64,000 nt of DNA from contig NZ_FNSW01000001.1 in NCBI RefSeq assembly GCF_900104695.1, forward strand, positions 2,666,001 to 2,730,000. The letters run 5' to 3'. The notes under the pieces were generated by a model. The model saw nothing but the letters and a program-made list of their open reading frames with translations. It was not told the origin of the DNA and ran no database searches. Below, in pieces: positions 1-8,360 of the stretch. Each line of letters begins with the position of its first letter. Position 1 is the stretch's first letter. The DNA is from Paenibacillus sp. GP183 (GTDB taxonomy: Bacteria; Bacillota; Bacilli; Paenibacillales; NBRC-103111). Position numbers and translations under genes: made by a program.

Positions 1-637
1 TTATATCCATTAATTCAAATCTGTCGGACATGATCTCAATTAACTTTTCTCGACTATACGCGAATCCCCCAAGTATCCGCCGATTCTTATACACCTCATA
101 ATCGGATACTTCACTTGCTCCACCGATATCTTCAAAGCCTGTTGCGAAACAAATTAAACCGAAGCAGGAGCCTCGCTTTAAAGCCTCGTATACTAAGTCT
201 AGATATTGAATTCTGCAGTGTGGTAACAAATGATGCAGCAATCCAGAATCATAAACAAAATCATATGTGTTATTTTCAATATCGAAATCAAGCACATTTT
301 TACATTGAAAGTTTATTTTAATATTATGTTTCTCCGCATTTTTTAGAGCGTACTTAATAGCTGTGTCAGAGATATCTACAGCATCTACGTGAAACCCCTG
401 TTGTGCCAAAAATATGGCATTACGTCCTTCCCCACAACCGAACTCTAATACTTTCTTAGCACTGATCATATTTTTATGAACATATTGAACCAAATTTTCA
501 TCAGGATATTCAGTTAAAAAGGACATATACTCGGGCCTGTCTTGATAAATAGAATTCCAATACTCAGTTGGGTTGCTGAACAGACTATCCAGCATTACAT
601 AAATATCATCGATACTTTTAATGGGCTCGCTGTTCAT
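1..637 (-). CDS. class I SAM-dependent methyltransferase, C-terminus cut by window edge
   Basis: The minus strand from an ATG at 637 stays open to the left window edge, so the last residues are missing. The SAM-binding motif I reads LEFGCGEGRNA at about residues 64-74, followed by an acidic strand end (DAVDIS, about 86-91) and a motif resembling YDFVYDSGLLHHL near 125-137. This is the Rossmann-fold methyltransferase pattern; the substrate cannot be told. Two ATGs lie in tandem (640 and 637). The AAGGAG at 645-650 fits the second better (7-nt spacing). The gene stands alone with no clear operon partner. Confidence 0.85.
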   Translation of the reverse strand, partial: MNSEPIKSIDDIYVMLDSLFSNPTEYWNSIYQDRPEYMSFLTEYPDENLVQYVHKNMISAKKVLEFGCGEGRNAIFLAQQGFHVDAVDISDTAIKYALKNAEKHNIKINFQCKNVLDFDIENNTYDFVYDSGLLHHLLPHCRIQYLDLVYEALKRGSCFGLICFATGFEDIGGASEVSDYEVYKNRRILGGFAYSREKLIEIMSDRFELMDI

Positions 638-660
638 CATACTGCTCCTTAGATTAATCA

Positions 661-871
661 TTATTAAATTGTTCTAATGAGTGGAGGTGTTATTCAACCC
701 CCATTTTATCCCTTACGCGGTTTGAATTGATTGATAGTGTTGAAATTAGCTTTTTTTCGTTAGTCCTCTTTCCTTTAACGTTAAAACTGCCAATTAACGC
801 AGTTAGGCTACCAGATCTATGACGCGGCAGCCTACTATTATAATCGGTGAAGGATCCGAATGCTTGTTGGT
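661..871. other. intergenic stretch with a degenerate dispersed-repeat copy
   Basis: No gene is seen here. Around 786-838 it contains a worn copy of the dispersed palindromic repeat (CTGCCAATTAACGCAGTTAGGCTACC, then GGCAGCC), described under the repeat entries. Confidence 0.5.
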
Positions 872-1861
872 TTATTTATGACGAGATTGGGGATGCAAGA
901 CAAGGTTCTCAAGCAATTGTGGGGTAATGATGATGCCAAGCTGCTTTAGAGCCATTAAAACCGCACCAGCTACTGGTGAGAAGGCGGGAGAAACGATGCG
1001 GTACCTTTTATTGTTACCCTCCTTCATTCGGGAGGCCAGTTGCTGTTGAAAATATTCGCTGTTGACCACACTTCCTATCAATGCTACCTTGACTTCCGGT
1101 TCTGAGAAATAAGAAGCAAGAATCTCCACACCCACCATAATCTGATGTAAAGCACGATTACAGACAGTTTGTGCCAATGTACTACGCTGCAGGGCGGATT
1201 CGGTAATGGTCGGGGCCAATTCAGCAAACTTTCGATTGCGCTCTCTTTGATCGGTGATGAAGCCTTTCAACGCAAGTTGTGACAGTTCTTCTACCGAGGA
1301 TACCCCCCAGAATTGTAACATGGACTGGACCAATAGTTGGTCGTTTTCCTGTACATTGCCGGCAAGTAACTCATAAATTGCATCATAAGCCAAGAATCGG
1401 GCTGCGCTGGCAGCATATTGATGTAGATCATAGTTCCTGATCTGCTTCCCGTCCTCTGTTACGGCAAAAATGATAGAACCTGTACCTGAAATAACGATTA
1501 CCCCGGGTTCCGAAAGCAGGGCACCGCTATGCGCAACCACTGCGTCATTGACATGCTGCTTTACACAAATAAGTCCTGGAAGGTCAGTGAGAGGTTCTAC
1601 CCAATTCAAGTCGGCTTTGGTATCGAAACCTGCAATCCCCGCATAAAGAGTCGCCACGTCACTTACATTTTTCTCCGACTCATGCAGAGCCTGTTCAAGT
1701 GCCTGACACACATTTTCTCTCGCTTGCAAATCCTTATGTATTGAGGATGCACCTCTTTCAATGTAAGAAAGGATCCTCCCTTCAGTATCTGCTACCATGA
1801 CTCGGGTATGGGTTCCCCCACCGTCAATTCCGACCACGACTCGATTTTTATAGTTCTCCAT
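872..1861 (-). CDS. BadF/BadG/BcrA/BcrD-type kinase, probable N-acetylglucosamine kinase-like
   Basis: A 329-residue protein of the ASKHA fold. The first phosphate loop VVGIDGGGTHTRVMVAD lies at about residues 8-24, and the second, VISGTGSIIFAV, at about 121-132. These are the two ATP-binding loops of the BadF/BadG/BcrA/BcrD and GlcNAc-kinase family, and the length is normal for NagK-like members. Such proteins phosphorylate amino sugars recovered from cell wall or chitin; the sugar here is not fixed by sequence. The GAGGAG upstream lies about 14 nt from the ATG, rather far. No sugar-catabolic neighbour is present, so it appears to be a stand-alone gene. Confidence 0.85.
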   Translation of the reverse strand: MENYKNRVVVGIDGGGTHTRVMVADTEGRILSYIERGASSIHKDLQARENVCQALEQALHESEKNVSDVATLYAGIAGFDTKADLNWVEPLTDLPGLICVKQHVNDAVVAHSGALLSEPGVIVISGTGSIIFAVTEDGKQIRNYDLHQYAASAARFLAYDAIYELLAGNVQENDQLLVQSMLQFWGVSSVEELSQLALKGFITDQRERNRKFAELAPTITESALQRSTLAQTVCNRALHQIMVGVEILASYFSEPEVKVALIGSVVNSEYFQQQLASRMKEGNNKRYRIVSPAFSPVAGAVLMALKQLGIIITPQLLENLVLHPQSRHK

Positions 1862-2034
1862 TTCTCAATACTTATCTCCTCTCAGCAGCAAAATGCAATA
1901 AGCGGTAATTGATCTTTTCGAACCCCATTCCCTCCTCTTATTGTATAACTTTACCAACCAATCGCATATCCCACTTTGAAGATTACTGCCCTTTCGTCTT
2001 TGTGTTGTTGCACTATCGTTCTCCGTTAGTTCAA

Positions 2035-2790
2035 TCATGCTTGAGTTTTTAGACGATATCCCTCTTCTAGGATTTGTTTCAAACCTTCAGTTCTTTTTTT
2101 GATAAATGTGTTCCAAAATAGCTTACCTTTTTCAGCCAATTCTTCGTGTGAATAACTTCCTTCTTCAAACTTCCCCCAACAACCATCCTGAGTTAGTTTA
2201 TCCCATCCTAAGTAATCTGCATAAAGACGGTTTTCTGAAGGTATGTCTGAACCCATTGAATTAGTTTTAACAAGTTCAGGACAAAGCCACATGGCTGTAC
2301 AAACGGACAATAACCCACCGTGCATTTCGTTTAAGCCTTGTAAGCCTGCCGTTTCAACTGCTTCTTCCCATGCAATATAATTGTTATGATTTGCGGAGAT
2401 TAAGATAATCTGCGGGTACTTGTAATTAATATTCTTAACGAAAGCTCCCTCCCAATATGAGCCACCATGTCCAGTGCAGACCAAAAACTTCTTAAAACCT
2501 TGTCTTCCCAGGTTAATAATAACTTCTTCCAACATGGCTGTTAATATATTGGGGCTTATTGTAACTGTCCCCTTGAAATTAGCATGTTCTTCAGAGGTAT
2601 TAAACGGAATTGTAGGTAATACGTAAGCATTTAATTCTCTTCCAAAAGCATCAGCGTATAGCTCTGCGATAAGCGTATCTAAATGCATTGGTAAGTACGG
2701 TCCAAACTGTTCCGTTGCTCCTACTGATAGAACAACTGTATCAATCCCACTATTTAAAATTTCCGTTGTCGTGTTTTTAAAGCTAAGCAT
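2035..2790 (-). CDS. creatininase-family protein with altered metal site
   Basis: A 251-residue protein with the creatininase/amidohydrolase signature GATEQFGPYLPMHLDT (residues 24-39), a GHGG turn and an MHGG motif. In typical members these read EQHGPHLP.xTD and HAGxxETS, giving Glu, His, Asp, His and Glu metal ligands. Here the first His is Phe (F29), the HLP His is Tyr, and the late Glu is Ser. The fold is clear but the two-metal site is probably incomplete, so creatininase activity should not be assumed. The ATG at 2790 is chosen over an upstream in-frame start because AGGGAG lies 7 nt before it. It stands alone. Confidence 0.75.
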   Translation of the reverse strand: MLSFKNTTTEILNSGIDTVVLSVGATEQFGPYLPMHLDTLIAELYADAFGRELNAYVLPTIPFNTSEEHANFKGTVTISPNILTAMLEEVIINLGRQGFKKFLVCTGHGGSYWEGAFVKNINYKYPQIILISANHNNYIAWEEAVETAGLQGLNEMHGGLLSVCTAMWLCPELVKTNSMGSDIPSENRLYADYLGWDKLTQDGCWGKFEEGSYSHEELAEKGKLFWNTFIKKRTEGLKQILEEGYRLKTQA

Positions 2791-2899
2791 AATTACACTC
2801 CCTAAATACGTACAATTTTTCATTTCGCAACAAATTATACCATTCCCAAGCGTTGAAAAACTGCTATCTAAGTGAAAGTTGTAATGTTTATTGAACTCT

Positions 2900-2980
2900 A
2901 CTGCCCGTTAGTGCAACGAGGCTGCCGATCCATATCGGCAGCCTCGTTCTGTTTGATTATTGAGCTATTGTTTCCGTTAG
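2900..2980. repeat. dispersed palindromic repeat, best complete copy
   Basis: It starts with ACTGCCCGTTAG, continues into a perfect 14-bp inverted repeat (ACGAGGCTGCCGAT / ATCGGCAGCCTCGT, loop 4 nt, 2916-2947), and ends with ATTGAGCTATTGTTTCCGTTAG-like sequence. Related copies with the same boxes and a hairpin of different or decayed sequence occur between many genes in this window, so this is a mobile or REP-like intergenic element, not a gene-specific terminator. Confidence 0.75.
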
Positions 2981-3015
2981 TGAAGTCACCATGCTTCTTT
3001 CTCTTCTCTCCACAT

Positions 3016-3312
3016 TTAACGAATAAAATGGTCTAATGCTTTGTTTAGATCATCCAAAATTTTAGTTCGATCCTCACCAGGACCAGCATCCATCACGCAA
3101 CTTTCCAAATGATCCTTTAATAAAAGCTTTGCTGCATTATCCAATGCTTTACGAACAGCCGCAATTTGAAGCAAAACATCTGCACAATCCCGACCCTCTG
3201 CTGTCATCTCCTTAACAGCACGAAGATGTCCTTCAATTCGTGATAACCGGTTTACAATTTGTTTGCGGTGTCTATGCTCATGTTCGTGTACGTGCGTATT
3301 ATCGTCAGCCAT
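3016..3312 (-). CDS. CsoR/RcnR-family metal-sensing repressor
   Basis: A 98-residue all-helical DUF156 protein. The N-terminus is rich in His (residues 7-15). The family core NRLSRIEGHLRAVKEM is at 21-36, and the candidate metal ligands are C43, H68 and C72. That C/H-x3-C set is the Cu(I)-type CsoR arrangement, whereas RcnR/FrmR types use other residues. The genetic partner is a CDF exporter (Zn/Co/Ni/Fe class), so the inducing metal is uncertain. ATG 3312 has AAAGG 8 nt upstream and overlaps the exporter's end by 8 nt, so the two genes are translationally coupled. It probably represses its own operon through the G-tract operator at 4835-4855. Confidence 0.88.
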   Translation of the reverse strand: MADDNTHVHEHEHRHRKQIVNRLSRIEGHLRAVKEMTAEGRDCADVLLQIAAVRKALDNAAKLLLKDHLESCVMDAGPGEDRTKILDDLNKALDHFIR

Positions 3313-4804
3313 GTGAATGTCCTTTCTCTTCTTCATGTGGATGCTGGTGACCATGATGAGCATGTGCGTGCGCAGATGGAAAGGCTTGTTGAAACGATAT
3401 AGGAATAATCGTTCCGTTGCGGCGCAGTTCAGCGTCGAATTCGTCAGGGTGATGCTCGGTGAACAGTACGTAAGAACCTGCCTTGTTGATACGCACTACG
3501 AAAGTGGCAGCACCATCGAGAAGCAACTGGATCAGATCACGACCAGGTTGAAATGTACCTCCAATTGACAAGGGCTGCATTTCTCTCTTAAATACTTCGA
3601 TAACATCAATCTTTGCGGACTTGAAAGCGTCTTTTTTGGGCGCGGCTAAGGGCAATAATGATATGAGCATTGCAGGATCCGGGCCTGCATTCAGAGTAAA
3701 TTCATAGTCACCGACTGACAACTCATAAACACCTGCCCACTTGAACGGGTATGTTGGTGTTGATAAATCAACGTGCTTTCCGGTGTGGTCATGACTATGT
3801 CCACCGTGATGTTTCTCGTGTCCATGTTCATGCGAATGTTGGGCAGCGTGTGAATGCTCATGAAAAGAGTAACCTTGTTCTTCAACCGGATCCACATGAA
3901 CCTGTACCTTCGATAAATGTTCAACATCATGCTGCAAACGATGGATGACATTTTTAACTACTTCATGACCTTCTTTTACAGATATTTTCGAATACGTCGT
4001 AATTGTAATTTCAGCCAATATTTCATGACCAAACCAGCGCGCTTTGACGTCATTTACTTTTTGAACGCCTTCAATCTGATAAGCGGATTTTGTAATCGTA
4101 TCGATGATTTCAGGTTCGATTCCGTCCAATAAGCGAGTAAACACCGCCTTTGCTGAGTCTTTTACTATAAAGACTATCATGATTGTAATAACCAACCCAA
4201 CAAGCGGATCGATAATCGGAAAGCCCAGCCACGTTCCAGCCACACCAACTAATACAGCAAGCGATGTAATTCCATCCACTCTCGCATGATGACCGTCAGC
4301 AATAAGAGCGGCACTGCCCATCTTTTTGCCCATGCGGATGCGATATACTGCGACAATTTCATTTCCGACAAAGCCTACAATCGCGGCGATTGCTGTTGCA
4401 CCCAAATGCGTAATTGTCGAACCATGTATTATCCGCATTACAGATTCATAACCGGCAATAAGCGCGCTAAACGTAATGACGATAACAATGATAAGTCCTG
4501 CAATATCTTCTGTCCGGTTAAGACCATACGTAAAGCGTTTTGTCGGAAGTTTACGGCTTAACATAAAGGCAAACCATAAGGGAATGGATGTTAATGCGTC
4601 CCCAAAGTTATGAATGGTATCAGCAAGGAGTGCCACGCTGCCTGATATAGCTACAATAATAGCTTGAAAAATGGCTGTTATCAATAGACCCACAAGCGAA
4701 ATCAATAAGACTTTTGTGGCTTCCTTGCTTTTGATAATGCTTGGATCGACTTTGTCATGCGTATGAGAATTTCCATCGGGACCATGATGATGTCCGAAAC
4801 CCAT
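3305..4804 (-). CDS. CDF-family divalent cation exporter with His-rich segments and C-terminal extension
   Basis: A 499-residue cation diffusion facilitator. A His-rich N-terminus (MGFGHHHGPDG) precedes six membrane segments. The two transport-site motifs TIHNFGD (TM2) and HARVD (TM5) supply the HxxxD/HxxxD ligands typical of zinc-type CDFs. The cytoplasmic dimerisation domain follows, then a long His-rich linker (about residues 305-345) and a further domain of about 150 residues ending in another His cluster. Ordinary CDFs are about 300 residues, so the C-terminal part is an unusual extension. ATG 4804 is preceded by GAGGTGAT. First gene of a two-gene operon with the CsoR-type repressor. Confidence 0.9.
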   Translation of the reverse strand: MGFGHHHGPDGNSHTHDKVDPSIIKSKEATKVLLISLVGLLITAIFQAIIVAISGSVALLADTIHNFGDALTSIPLWFAFMLSRKLPTKRFTYGLNRTEDIAGLIIVIVITFSALIAGYESVMRIIHGSTITHLGATAIAAIVGFVGNEIVAVYRIRMGKKMGSAALIADGHHARVDGITSLAVLVGVAGTWLGFPIIDPLVGLVITIMIVFIVKDSAKAVFTRLLDGIEPEIIDTITKSAYQIEGVQKVNDVKARWFGHEILAEITITTYSKISVKEGHEVVKNVIHRLQHDVEHLSKVQVHVDPVEEQGYSFHEHSHAAQHSHEHGHEKHHGGHSHDHTGKHVDLSTPTYPFKWAGVYELSVGDYEFTLNAGPDPAMLISLLPLAAPKKDAFKSAKIDVIEVFKREMQPLSIGGTFQPGRDLIQLLLDGAATFVVRINKAGSYVLFTEHHPDEFDAELRRNGTIIPISFQQAFPSAHAHAHHGHQHPHEEEKGHSHG

Positions 4805-4831
4805 AATATCACCTCTTTTGATTTTGACTCC

Positions 4832-4861
4832 ATTATATCCCCCATGGGGGGATATTGTAAA
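4832..4861 (-). promoter_or_regulatory. CDF-csoR promoter with CsoR-type operator in the -35/-10 spacer
   Basis: Reading the minus strand, a -35 TTTACA (4861-4856) and a -10 TATAAT (4837-4832) are 18 nt apart. The spacer is filled by ATAT-CCCCCC-AT-GGGGG-(G)ATAT-type palindrome (4835-4855 on plus: five C, AT, six G, with ATAT at both ends). G/C tracts flanked by A/T are the known operator type of CsoR/RcnR repressors. Bound repressor would cover the promoter core. Both elements and their spacing are seen directly; the repressor match is inference from family knowledge. Confidence 0.82.
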
Positions 4862-4867
4862 TGGGTA

Positions 4868-4905
4868 AAATAAAAAAACGTTCACTCATTCATTTGAGGA
4901 ACGCT
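4868..4905 (-). terminator. rho-independent terminator behind the 43-residue peptide gene
   Basis: On the minus strand CGTTC-CTCA / TGAG-GAACG arms with one bulged base are followed by a long T run. It lies just upstream of the CDF promoter and ends transcription coming from the magnesium operon side. Confidence 0.75.
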
Positions 4906-4976
4906 TCAGAAAAAGAAAATGGATTTTAGAGCATAGTTTTGCTGACATAGCCACAAAGATACTTCTATCAACGGTC

Positions 4977-5108
4977 TCATTCCCGAAATTTTGCAGCTAA
5001 CTCTTCATTCTCCTTACGGTCTTTATAACGTTCTTTATACTTTTTGGAAATATAAAATACGGCTACAACTACACACAATATGGCTACACCTATAAGAAAT
5101 TTGATCAT
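4977..5108 (-). CDS. 43-residue single-pass membrane peptide
   Basis: A short frame with AGGTGAT 8 nt before ATG 5108. It encodes a hydrophobic N-terminal helix (about residues 4-20) followed by a strongly charged tail rich in Lys, Arg and Glu. A terminator follows its stop. I do not recognise the family. The clean ribosome binding site, charge pattern and terminator argue that it is translated. It is the last gene before the CDF operon, behind a decayed mgtC copy. Confidence 0.6.
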   Translation of the reverse strand: MIKFLIGVAILCVVVAVFYISKKYKERYKDRKENEELAAKFRE

Positions 5109-5149
5109 AGGTATTCATCACCTTTTGATAAATTTTTGTTACCCTACTT

Positions 5150-5395
5150 CACCAGCGAAGGTACTACAAATCGCGATGTAACGATTTGTGCTGCCAATCG
5201 CATCGGATCTCGATTTGGGATATTCAGACTTGATAATAGATTCAATTGAAAAGACGATATTCAGACAATTCGCAACACTTTGATACCATACTTGTTCCTA
5301 CTCCAAACCGCTTATGTTTTAACTGTCTATCAATTCCTAGCAATAATCCGAGTATTAAAGCAACCGATACTTTGATATAAAATTCATATGCCAAA
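5150..5395 (-). pseudogene. decayed second copy of the mgtC 5' end
   Basis: This stretch aligns base by base with the 5' part of the intact mgtC at 7800-8036. Shared blocks include the segment around CTTATGTTTTAACTGTCT, the GATACTTTGATATAAAATTCA block at the start, and the CGCATCGG-TC-CGAT block for the DPMRLAAQ region. Frames are broken and the rest of the gene is absent. It is the relic of a duplicated or replaced mgtC located behind padR in the same operon. Confidence 0.8.
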
Positions 5396-5536
5396 TCGAA
5401 TACCTACGTTATATGATACTCAATCCTGGAGTGCATATACGGACGGAAGGTACTAAGTTCAGACTTATTTTGTTGACGTTGCAAATGGTAGATTTCATAC
5501 ATTCCAGCACAGCTAAACCTTCTGGCCACTTCCATT
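5396..5536. other. intergenic remainder between padR and the mgtC relic
   Basis: No open frame or clear signal is seen; it is probably eroded operon sequence. Confidence 0.4.
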
Positions 5537-5875
5537 TTAACAAGATGACTTTTCATTAAGCGCTGAACACCTTCGTATTATCGAGTTTAATTTCTGCCAC
5601 TCTGCCAGCTGTTTGATGAGTTGAGTGCATCCAGCATCAGTAATATGGTAATATTTTCTTCTACCTGAACCCTTTACTTTTGTCCAGTAAGAAACCACGA
5701 GCCCTTTAAGTTCATTTCGTTTTAAAGCTGTATATAGAGTCCCTTCGGACATGTAATAAGTATCGGCGCTTTTCTTCTTCAACGATTCCATGATTTCAAA
5801 TCCGTATTTGTCTTGAGTGATAATTTCAGATAGCAACAAGATATCTATACTCCCTTTCATCAACTCTCTGTCCAT
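5537..5875 (-). CDS. PadR-family winged-helix regulator
   Basis: A 112-residue protein with the PadR fold: MKGSIDILLLSEI opening helix, YGFEIMESL, the wing-region motif SEGTLYTALKR, and GRRKYYHITDAG near residues 70-82. It lacks the long C-terminal dimer helix of classical PadR and so belongs to the short PadR-s2-like type. ATG 5875 has GAGGT 7 nt upstream. It starts 54 nt after mgtE and may be the last intact gene of the magnesium operon. Short PadR proteins commonly control an adjacent membrane protein gene; the ligand is unknown. Confidence 0.85.
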   Translation of the reverse strand: MDRELMKGSIDILLLSEIITQDKYGFEIMESLKKKSADTYYMSEGTLYTALKRNELKGLVVSYWTKVKGSGRRKYYHITDAGCTQLIKQLAEWQKLNSIIRRCSALNEKSSC

Positions 5876-5929
5876 ACGATATACCTCATGGGAAATAGGT
5901 ATCATCTGACCCTCTAAGATCAGCAGTGA

Positions 5930-7300
5930 TTAATTTAAGAAATGGAATTGACTTGCAATGAAAAAATAAAGAAGCATCCCCAGCATGTTACTGATCGTCA
6001 TAATTAAGGGTCCTATAGCAACGGCTGGATTCCGATTCCATCTATGAAGCAAGTAAAGAGAAAGGATTCCTAGGCCTTTAGAGAGCATTAATGTACCCAA
6101 GAGGGTGATGGAAACCCACAGGGATAAGTTCAGGTTTCGATAAAATATAAAAATGAGTGCAAATAAAACAATTGAACTTTCCAAACCGATCAGCCAACCT
6201 GTAAACCATTCTCGCTTCAGCATGCGGCTTAGGTTATGCCCATCAAGCTCCTTTACCGTTAGGGTTCGAACGACTTGAAATAAAGGCCGCAGCACACCGA
6301 TATTTCTTGATGCATTGGTGATCAATACCACGAAAAGAGCAAGAATCACAAGGATAGTCGGTTCAGGCTTGAGTAAAATTTCAATCCGTTGACCAGCAAG
6401 AAAACCAATGAAGATCATGGCTATAATCCATGGGCTTCTTTTTTTCATTGTTGCTAGCAAGGAAGTGTTCGTCCCGCCATCCTTTGTCTCTGTTCCTTCA
6501 ATGTCAGGGGCATCATCTTTTGGGTCCTCCAGGATATGTGTAATATCATCGAACGTAACAATGCCGACTAACTCTCCATGTTTAATGACCACCGGAATGG
6601 CTAATAAGTTATAGTCTGCAATCATTCCGGCGACTTTCTCTTGACTTGTTGAAGTTGTTACAGAAATAACCTGCGATTTCATCAGTTCGTTTATATTCCG
6701 GCTTCGAGATGCAGTGATCAGATCGCGCAAGGAAACGACGCCGAGCAATTTCCGGGTATCATCCACCACATACAAATAATAGATGGTCTCAGCTTCTTTT
6801 CCTTCCTTCATCCGCAAGCGTTCCAGCACATGGGAAACGGAATCTGTCGGTGAAACCGAAACATACTCCGTCGTCATGATCGCCCCTGCCGTCTCCTTGT
6901 TATAGGACAATAGTTGCTTGATGTTTGTAACGTCTTCAAGACTCATTTGATGAAATAAAGCTGTGGCAGCGCTATTGGGAAGTTCCTCAAAAAAATCCGC
7001 CGCATCGTCTGCTGATAATTCGTTCAATAAGGAAACCCGGTAATGCCTGTCAAGCTCCTCAAAAATATCTTGCTGTTGTTTTCTTTCCAGACCTTGAAAT
7101 ACATCCGTTAACTCGGACGGGGACAAATACTGATAGACGAGTTTCCGTCTTTCTTGGTTCAATTGCCGGAATACATAACATTGATCCGTCGGATGAAGGG
7201 TAAGAAAATGGTTGCGAAATTGTTCCTTATCGGCATGTTTTAAATAAAAAAACAAGTAATAGATATACTCCTCGCGATTTTTAATATTCAAAGTCATCAT
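5930..7300 (-). CDS. mgtE: MgtE magnesium channel/transporter
   Basis: A 456-residue protein in the usual MgtE order. The acidic helical N domain contains LSADDAADFFEELPN (about residues 90-105), a CBS-domain pair spans about 130-260, and five membrane segments span about 290-450 (PEPTILVILALFVVLITN, then NPAVAIGPLIMTISNMLG carrying the pore Asn-Pro-Ala and Gly-Pro residues). MgtE imports Mg2+ and is gated shut by Mg2+ bound between the N and CBS domains. AGGAGGG stands 7 nt before the start. It follows mgtC by 22 nt in the M-box-led operon. Confidence 0.95.
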   Translation of the reverse strand: MMTLNIKNREEYIYYLFFYLKHADKEQFRNHFLTLHPTDQCYVFRQLNQERRKLVYQYLSPSELTDVFQGLERKQQQDIFEELDRHYRVSLLNELSADDAADFFEELPNSAATALFHQMSLEDVTNIKQLLSYNKETAGAIMTTEYVSVSPTDSVSHVLERLRMKEGKEAETIYYLYVVDDTRKLLGVVSLRDLITASRSRNINELMKSQVISVTTSTSQEKVAGMIADYNLLAIPVVIKHGELVGIVTFDDITHILEDPKDDAPDIEGTETKDGGTNTSLLATMKKRSPWIIAMIFIGFLAGQRIEILLKPEPTILVILALFVVLITNASRNIGVLRPLFQVVRTLTVKELDGHNLSRMLKREWFTGWLIGLESSIVLFALIFIFYRNLNLSLWVSITLLGTLMLSKGLGILSLYLLHRWNRNPAVAIGPLIMTISNMLGMLLYFFIASQFHFLN

Positions 7301-7322
7301 CTTCTATCCCTCCTTCGCCAGG

Positions 7323-8036
7323 TTATAACTGCTCCACTTCTACAGATATCACATGATCATTGCGCTTGATTAAATAATAGATTTCCGAGGTGTACAGTCT
7401 TTCTGGAGCAGAGAGAGTCAGTTCCACCTGCTGATATCCCGAGTTCAAATCTGAAATTTTTATATGTCTAATTTTTAGATCTTTTTGTTTGTTGTCTTTT
7501 TCTTTTGCGGTCTGCACTGTTCCCTCGATGGTCTTAATAAGATCAGTCATCTTGAAATTCGCTTCCATTACAATTTTCACGGAAACATCCCTTTCACTCA
7601 GTTTGTCTGGACCGATCCTTTTGATGAGAACCGGCACCACATTCACCCCAAACAAAAGGAGACCTACGGTGTAAAACGCCTCTAGATAAAAACCGGCTCC
7701 CACAGCTATTCCCAATCCGGAGGCTGCCCATATCATCGCCGCTGAAGTCAGACCGGAGATGACATCGTTACTCCTTCGTAAAATGACCCCGGCACCGAGA
7801 AAACCCACGCCGCTTACAATTTGAGCCGCCAGTCGCATCGGGTCCCGATTGGACCCATTAAATTCAGTAAATTTCGTAATGGACTCAATGGAGACAAGCG
7901 TTATTAAACAACTGGCAACACAAATTACCATACTTGTAGTTAAACCGAGTCGCTTATGTTTTAACTGTCTGTCAATGCCGATCAACAATCCAATCAATAA
8001 GGCAAAGGATACTTTGATATAAAATTCAAATGTCAT
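7323..8036 (-). CDS. mgtC: MgtC-family inner-membrane protein
   Basis: A 237-residue protein with the MgtC membrane half (LLIGLLIGIDRQLKHKRLG at 14-32, then DPMRLAAQIVSGVGFLGAG, the most conserved family segment) and a soluble ACT-like C-terminal domain. MgtC proteins are induced by low Mg2+ and affect ATP synthase, phosphate or Mg2+ economy rather than transporting Mg2+ themselves. Its AGGTGAT ribosome binding site lies inside the end of the preceding 94-codon frame, whose stop is only 5 nt upstream, so translation is coupled to that leader-like frame. Confidence 0.93.
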   Translation of the reverse strand: MTFEFYIKVSFALLIGLLIGIDRQLKHKRLGLTTSMVICVASCLITLVSIESITKFTEFNGSNRDPMRLAAQIVSGVGFLGAGVILRRSNDVISGLTSAAMIWAASGLGIAVGAGFYLEAFYTVGLLLFGVNVVPVLIKRIGPDKLSERDVSVKIVMEANFKMTDLIKTIEGTVQTAKEKDNKQKDLKIRHIKISDLNSGYQQVELTLSAPERLYTSEIYYLIKRNDHVISVEVEQL

Positions 8037-8041
8037 TCAAA

Positions 8042-8326
8042 TCACCTACTTGGTCTTGTCTGGAACAGCTCCGGGTTCTTTTCCCAGTTCATGCTTAGTT
8101 TCCCTGGTTGGGAAAACGCCCAAACGTTATGAAGGGAAGTGGAGCGTTCTTTTGACCTTTTTATTTGTTGAAACAGATCGGAATCTGTGTGATTTCCAAA
8201 AATAATGGGTGATAGGTTGGTTTGTTGAGATGTATGATCTAGCATCGCGTATATCCCCTTTACAAAAGTTTGGTTGATGAAAACGAATTGCGGATGAAAC
8301 ATGCGACTATACGGCTCTGATTCCAT
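8042..8326 (-). CDS. 94-codon frame with MESEPYSRM start, proposed Mg2+-sensing leader frame of mgtC
   Basis: The frame starts MESEPYSRM behind the purine-rich GGGGGTGATAGGTAGGT and ends 5 nt before mgtC. Its first 36 nt align with the starts of two other frames in this operon (10688 and 10966), matching at most codon positions through TAGTCGCATG. The remainder looks like no family I know and has no membrane segment. The acidic residue-proline codons at the very start recall the MgtL leader. I read it as a regulatory leader frame rather than a protein selected for function, but a real small protein is possible. Confidence 0.6.
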   Translation of the reverse strand: MESEPYSRMFHPQFVFINQTFVKGIYAMLDHTSQQTNLSPIIFGNHTDSDLFQQIKRSKERSTSLHNVWAFSQPGKLSMNWEKNPELFQTRPSR

Positions 8327-8360
8327 ACCTACCTATCACCCCCTACATAATCGTTAATTC

